A stretch of 6,676 nucleotides of DNA, taken from contig URWJ01000077.1 of NCBI GenBank assembly GCA_900551535.1, positions 1 through 6,676 of the forward strand, given 5' to 3'. This document shows, piece after piece, positions 5,465-6,676 of this stretch; position 1 is the first letter of the stretch, and each line of letters opens with the position of its first letter. The notes under the pieces are model-generated. The model was not told where the DNA came from. It ran no database searches and saw only the letters and a list, made by a program, of their open reading frames with translations. The DNA comes from an uncultured Granulicatella sp. Its GTDB lineage: Bacteria > Bacillota > Bacilli > Lactobacillales > Aerococcaceae. A program made the translations under genes and the position numbers.

Positions 5465-6269
5465 TATGGGGATTGCAGGAGCTGCGTGGGCAACAGTGAT
5501 TAGTCAAATTGTTTCAGCAATCGTATTACTCGCGTATATACCAAGATTTAAATCCGTTCGCTTTGAGCGTAGCGACTTTAAGTTGTCGTTTGAAGATGTA
5601 AAAGTGATTGCATCTCTTGGGTTAACCTCGTTCATCTTCCAAATTTCAGCGACCATCGTTCAAATTACATCGAACAACTTACTTCGTACATACGGCGCAC
5701 AATCAGTTTACGGTAGTGATATTCCGATTGCAGTCGGCGGTGTTGTAAGTAAAATCTTCGTTATTTTCATTGCAGTTGTGATTGGGTTAAATCAAGGAGC
5801 ACAGCCGATTTTAGGATTTAACTATGGTGCAAAAAAATATTCACGTGTCCATGAAACGATGAACTTGCTATTAAAAGTCACTTTAATTTTATCGATAATA
5901 CTATGGATATTATTCGAAGTTTTCCCACTCCAACTCATTCAAATGTTTGGAAGTGGGGATGCTCTTTATTATGAATTTGGCGTTCGATATGCGCGTGCTT
6001 ACTTATTCTTTACTTTCATTAATGGGATAACCATTATTGTGACAACATTTTTCCCTGCAATCGGAAAAGCGAAATTAGGGGCTATTTTATCTCTGACACG
6101 TCAATTATTTGTTCTACTTCCAGTGATGCTTCTTCTTTCAACATTGTTTGGAGTGGATGGACTTATTTTTTCAGGACCTGTTTCAGATTTCGTTTCATTC
6201 ATAATTTGTATCACAGTTTATCTCAATCAAATGCGCAAAATTCCAAAGGTAGACGAACTTTTGGTATAA
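5442..6269 (+). CDS. C-terminal fragment of the MATE transporter (helices 5-12)
   Basis: This frame is in MATE register from PLFIFGF (5442) to the end, 275 residues. It carries the second-half signature GLNQGAQPILGFNYGAKKYSRVHETM and several long hydrophobic helices. The first ATG in frame, at 5466, is an internal methionine (FNMGIAGAAW) with no ribosome binding site. It lies one base after the upstream stop (TAA-T-ATG), so low-level reinitiation is conceivable and would give a 267-residue fragment. Most probably not a working protein. Confidence 0.55.
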   Translation, partial: PLFIFGFNMGIAGAAWATVISQIVSAIVLLAYIPRFKSVRFERSDFKLSFEDVKVIASLGLTSFIFQISATIVQITSNNLLRTYGAQSVYGSDIPIAVGGVVSKIFVIFIAVVIGLNQGAQPILGFNYGAKKYSRVHETMNLLLKVTLILSIILWILFEVFPLQLIQMFGSGDALYYEFGVRYARAYLFFTFINGITIIVTTFFPAIGKAKLGAILSLTRQLFVLLPVMLLLSTLFGVDGLIFSGPVSDFVSFIICITVYLNQMRKIPKVDELLV

Positions 6270-6270
6270 T
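6262..6270 (+). promoter_or_regulatory. Extended -10 promoter for dgt
   Basis: TGGTATAAT is a perfect extended -10 (TGn plus TATAAT at 6265-6270). The -35 region is poor (TTCCAA 6241-6246, 18-base spacer), as is usual for extended -10 promoters. The start would be near 6277, about 23 bases before the dgt ATG. The MATE stop codon TAA (6267-6269) lies inside the -10 box. Confidence 0.65.
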
Positions 6271-6299
6271 GGTAAGAGGTAACGGAAGGGGTATGATTT

Positions 6300-6676
6300 A
6301 TGGAATGGTCTAAATTACTATCAACAAAACGTATTTCTGGGAAAAAAGCGACTCACCGCAATGAGTTTGATGATGATTACAAACGGATTGTAACGAGTCC
6401 GGCTTTTAGACGTTTGCAAGATAAAACGCAGGTATTTCCTTTAGAAAGACTTGATTTTATCCATACGAGACTGACGCACTCATTAGAAGTTGCTATGGTG
6501 GCGAGGTCCTTGGCTAAAGAAATTGTGATTCTTTTACAGGAAGAAGTTAAAAAGCAACCTGATAGCAGTCGTCAAGAAATGATTGATAGACAAGAAGATG
6601 TCTTGAAAATTGTTGAATGTGCGAGTTTAGTTCATGATTTAGGAAACCCTCCGTACGGACATTTTGGAGAAGATAT
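6300..6676 (+). CDS. dgt: Deoxyguanosinetriphosphate triphosphohydrolase, HD domain (3' end outside window)
   Basis: dGTPases of the HD superfamily split dGTP into deoxyguanosine and triphosphate and so adjust dNTP pools; Firmicutes relatives may act on other dNTPs. 125 residues are visible and the frame is open to the right edge. The N-terminal pattern is typical: RNEFDDDYKRIVTSPAFRRLQDKTQVFPLE (20-49), then TRLTHSLEVA with the first metal-ligand histidine (H60), then VHDLGNPPYGHFGED with the HD pair H112-D113. Start ATG 6300 has GGAAGGGG at 6284-6291 in good position; the ATG at 6293 is in another frame. A promoter sits directly upstream, so it is transcribed independently of the broken MATE gene. 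Between residues 80 and 100 there is a charged, polar insert (EEVKKQPDSSRQEMIDRQED). Confidence 0.93.
   Translation, partial: MEWSKLLSTKRISGKKATHRNEFDDDYKRIVTSPAFRRLQDKTQVFPLERLDFIHTRLTHSLEVAMVARSLAKEIVILLQEEVKKQPDSSRQEMIDRQEDVLKIVECASLVHDLGNPPYGHFGED

Larger units (their letters stand above)
4928..6269 (+). pseudogene. MATE-family multidrug efflux transporter (MepA-like), broken by an internal deletion
   Basis: MATE transporters export drugs or metabolites in exchange for Na+ or H+ through 12 membrane helices in two six-helix halves. Here the N-terminal half (from ATG 4928, ribosome site AAGGAGAG 4915-4922) runs in one frame to TAA 5462-5464, and the rest continues in another frame to TAA 6267-6269. 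At the join the first frame reads ...RADGRATYSMM and the second PLFIFGFNMGIAGAAWATVISQ. Family members normally carry about 13 residues between these, of the form AxxxGAxxNxxLD. So roughly 38 bases are missing around 5441, which is a real deletion plus frameshift rather than a one-base slip. Adding the gap back gives about 460 residues, the usual length. Both halves are otherwise clean, so the damage is recent or is a sequencing or assembly fault. The in-frame ATG at 4910 overlaps the ribosome site and is not the start. Substrate unknown. Confidence 0.88.

Noticed and set aside
5466..5468. A second independent transporter gene starting at 5466
   Set aside because: The sequence before this ATG (PLFIFGFN) already reads as MATE in the same frame and there is no ribosome site. 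It is the second half of one broken gene.

Overview
The window looks like a low-GC Gram-positive (Firmicutes) chromosome, most likely Lactobacillales. The grounds are the helicase-loader pair dnaB-dnaI followed by a T-box-controlled thrS, strong GGAGG-type ribosome binding sites, AT-rich codons (TTA, CGT, GAA), and protein sequences closest in feel to Enterococcus/Carnobacteriaceae-type orthologues. The genus is a guess.

Layout, all genes on the + strand. (1) 1-1091: 3' part of dnaB, whose frame is already open at the left edge. (2) 1106-2029: dnaI, the helicase loader ATPase, starting at a TTG 14 bases after dnaB. (3) 2030-2364: intergenic region filled by a threonine T-box leader with an ACC specifier, a recognisable antiterminator and a strong intrinsic terminator. 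(4) 2365-4314: complete thrS, followed by a terminator at 4321-4349. (5) 4350-4927: non-coding stretch dominated by a roughly 346-base fold-back element (4372-4717) with terminal inverted repeats and two inner hairpins. It is MITE-like and I do not recognise its family. After it come an unrecognised open stretch without a start, a good sigma-A-type promoter, and a terminator placed only about 10 bases after the predicted transcription start. (6) 4928-6269: a MATE-family efflux transporter gene broken by an internal deletion of roughly 38 bases that removes the conserved segment after helix 4 and shifts the frame. (7) 6300-6676: start of dgt (HD-domain dGTP triphosphohydrolase), cut by the right edge, with an extended -10 promoter that contains the MATE stop codon.

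How the genes relate: DnaB and DnaI together load the replicative helicase during initiation and restart, and are probably co-transcribed. thrS sits behind them but has its own tRNA-Thr-sensing switch, so its expression can follow threonine supply even when transcription comes from dnaB-dnaI. The MATE gene and dgt are separate units. The main points of interest are the fold-back element, the broken MATE gene, the promoter-terminator pair upstream of it, and a DnaI that lacks the cysteines of the usual zinc-binding N-terminal domain.
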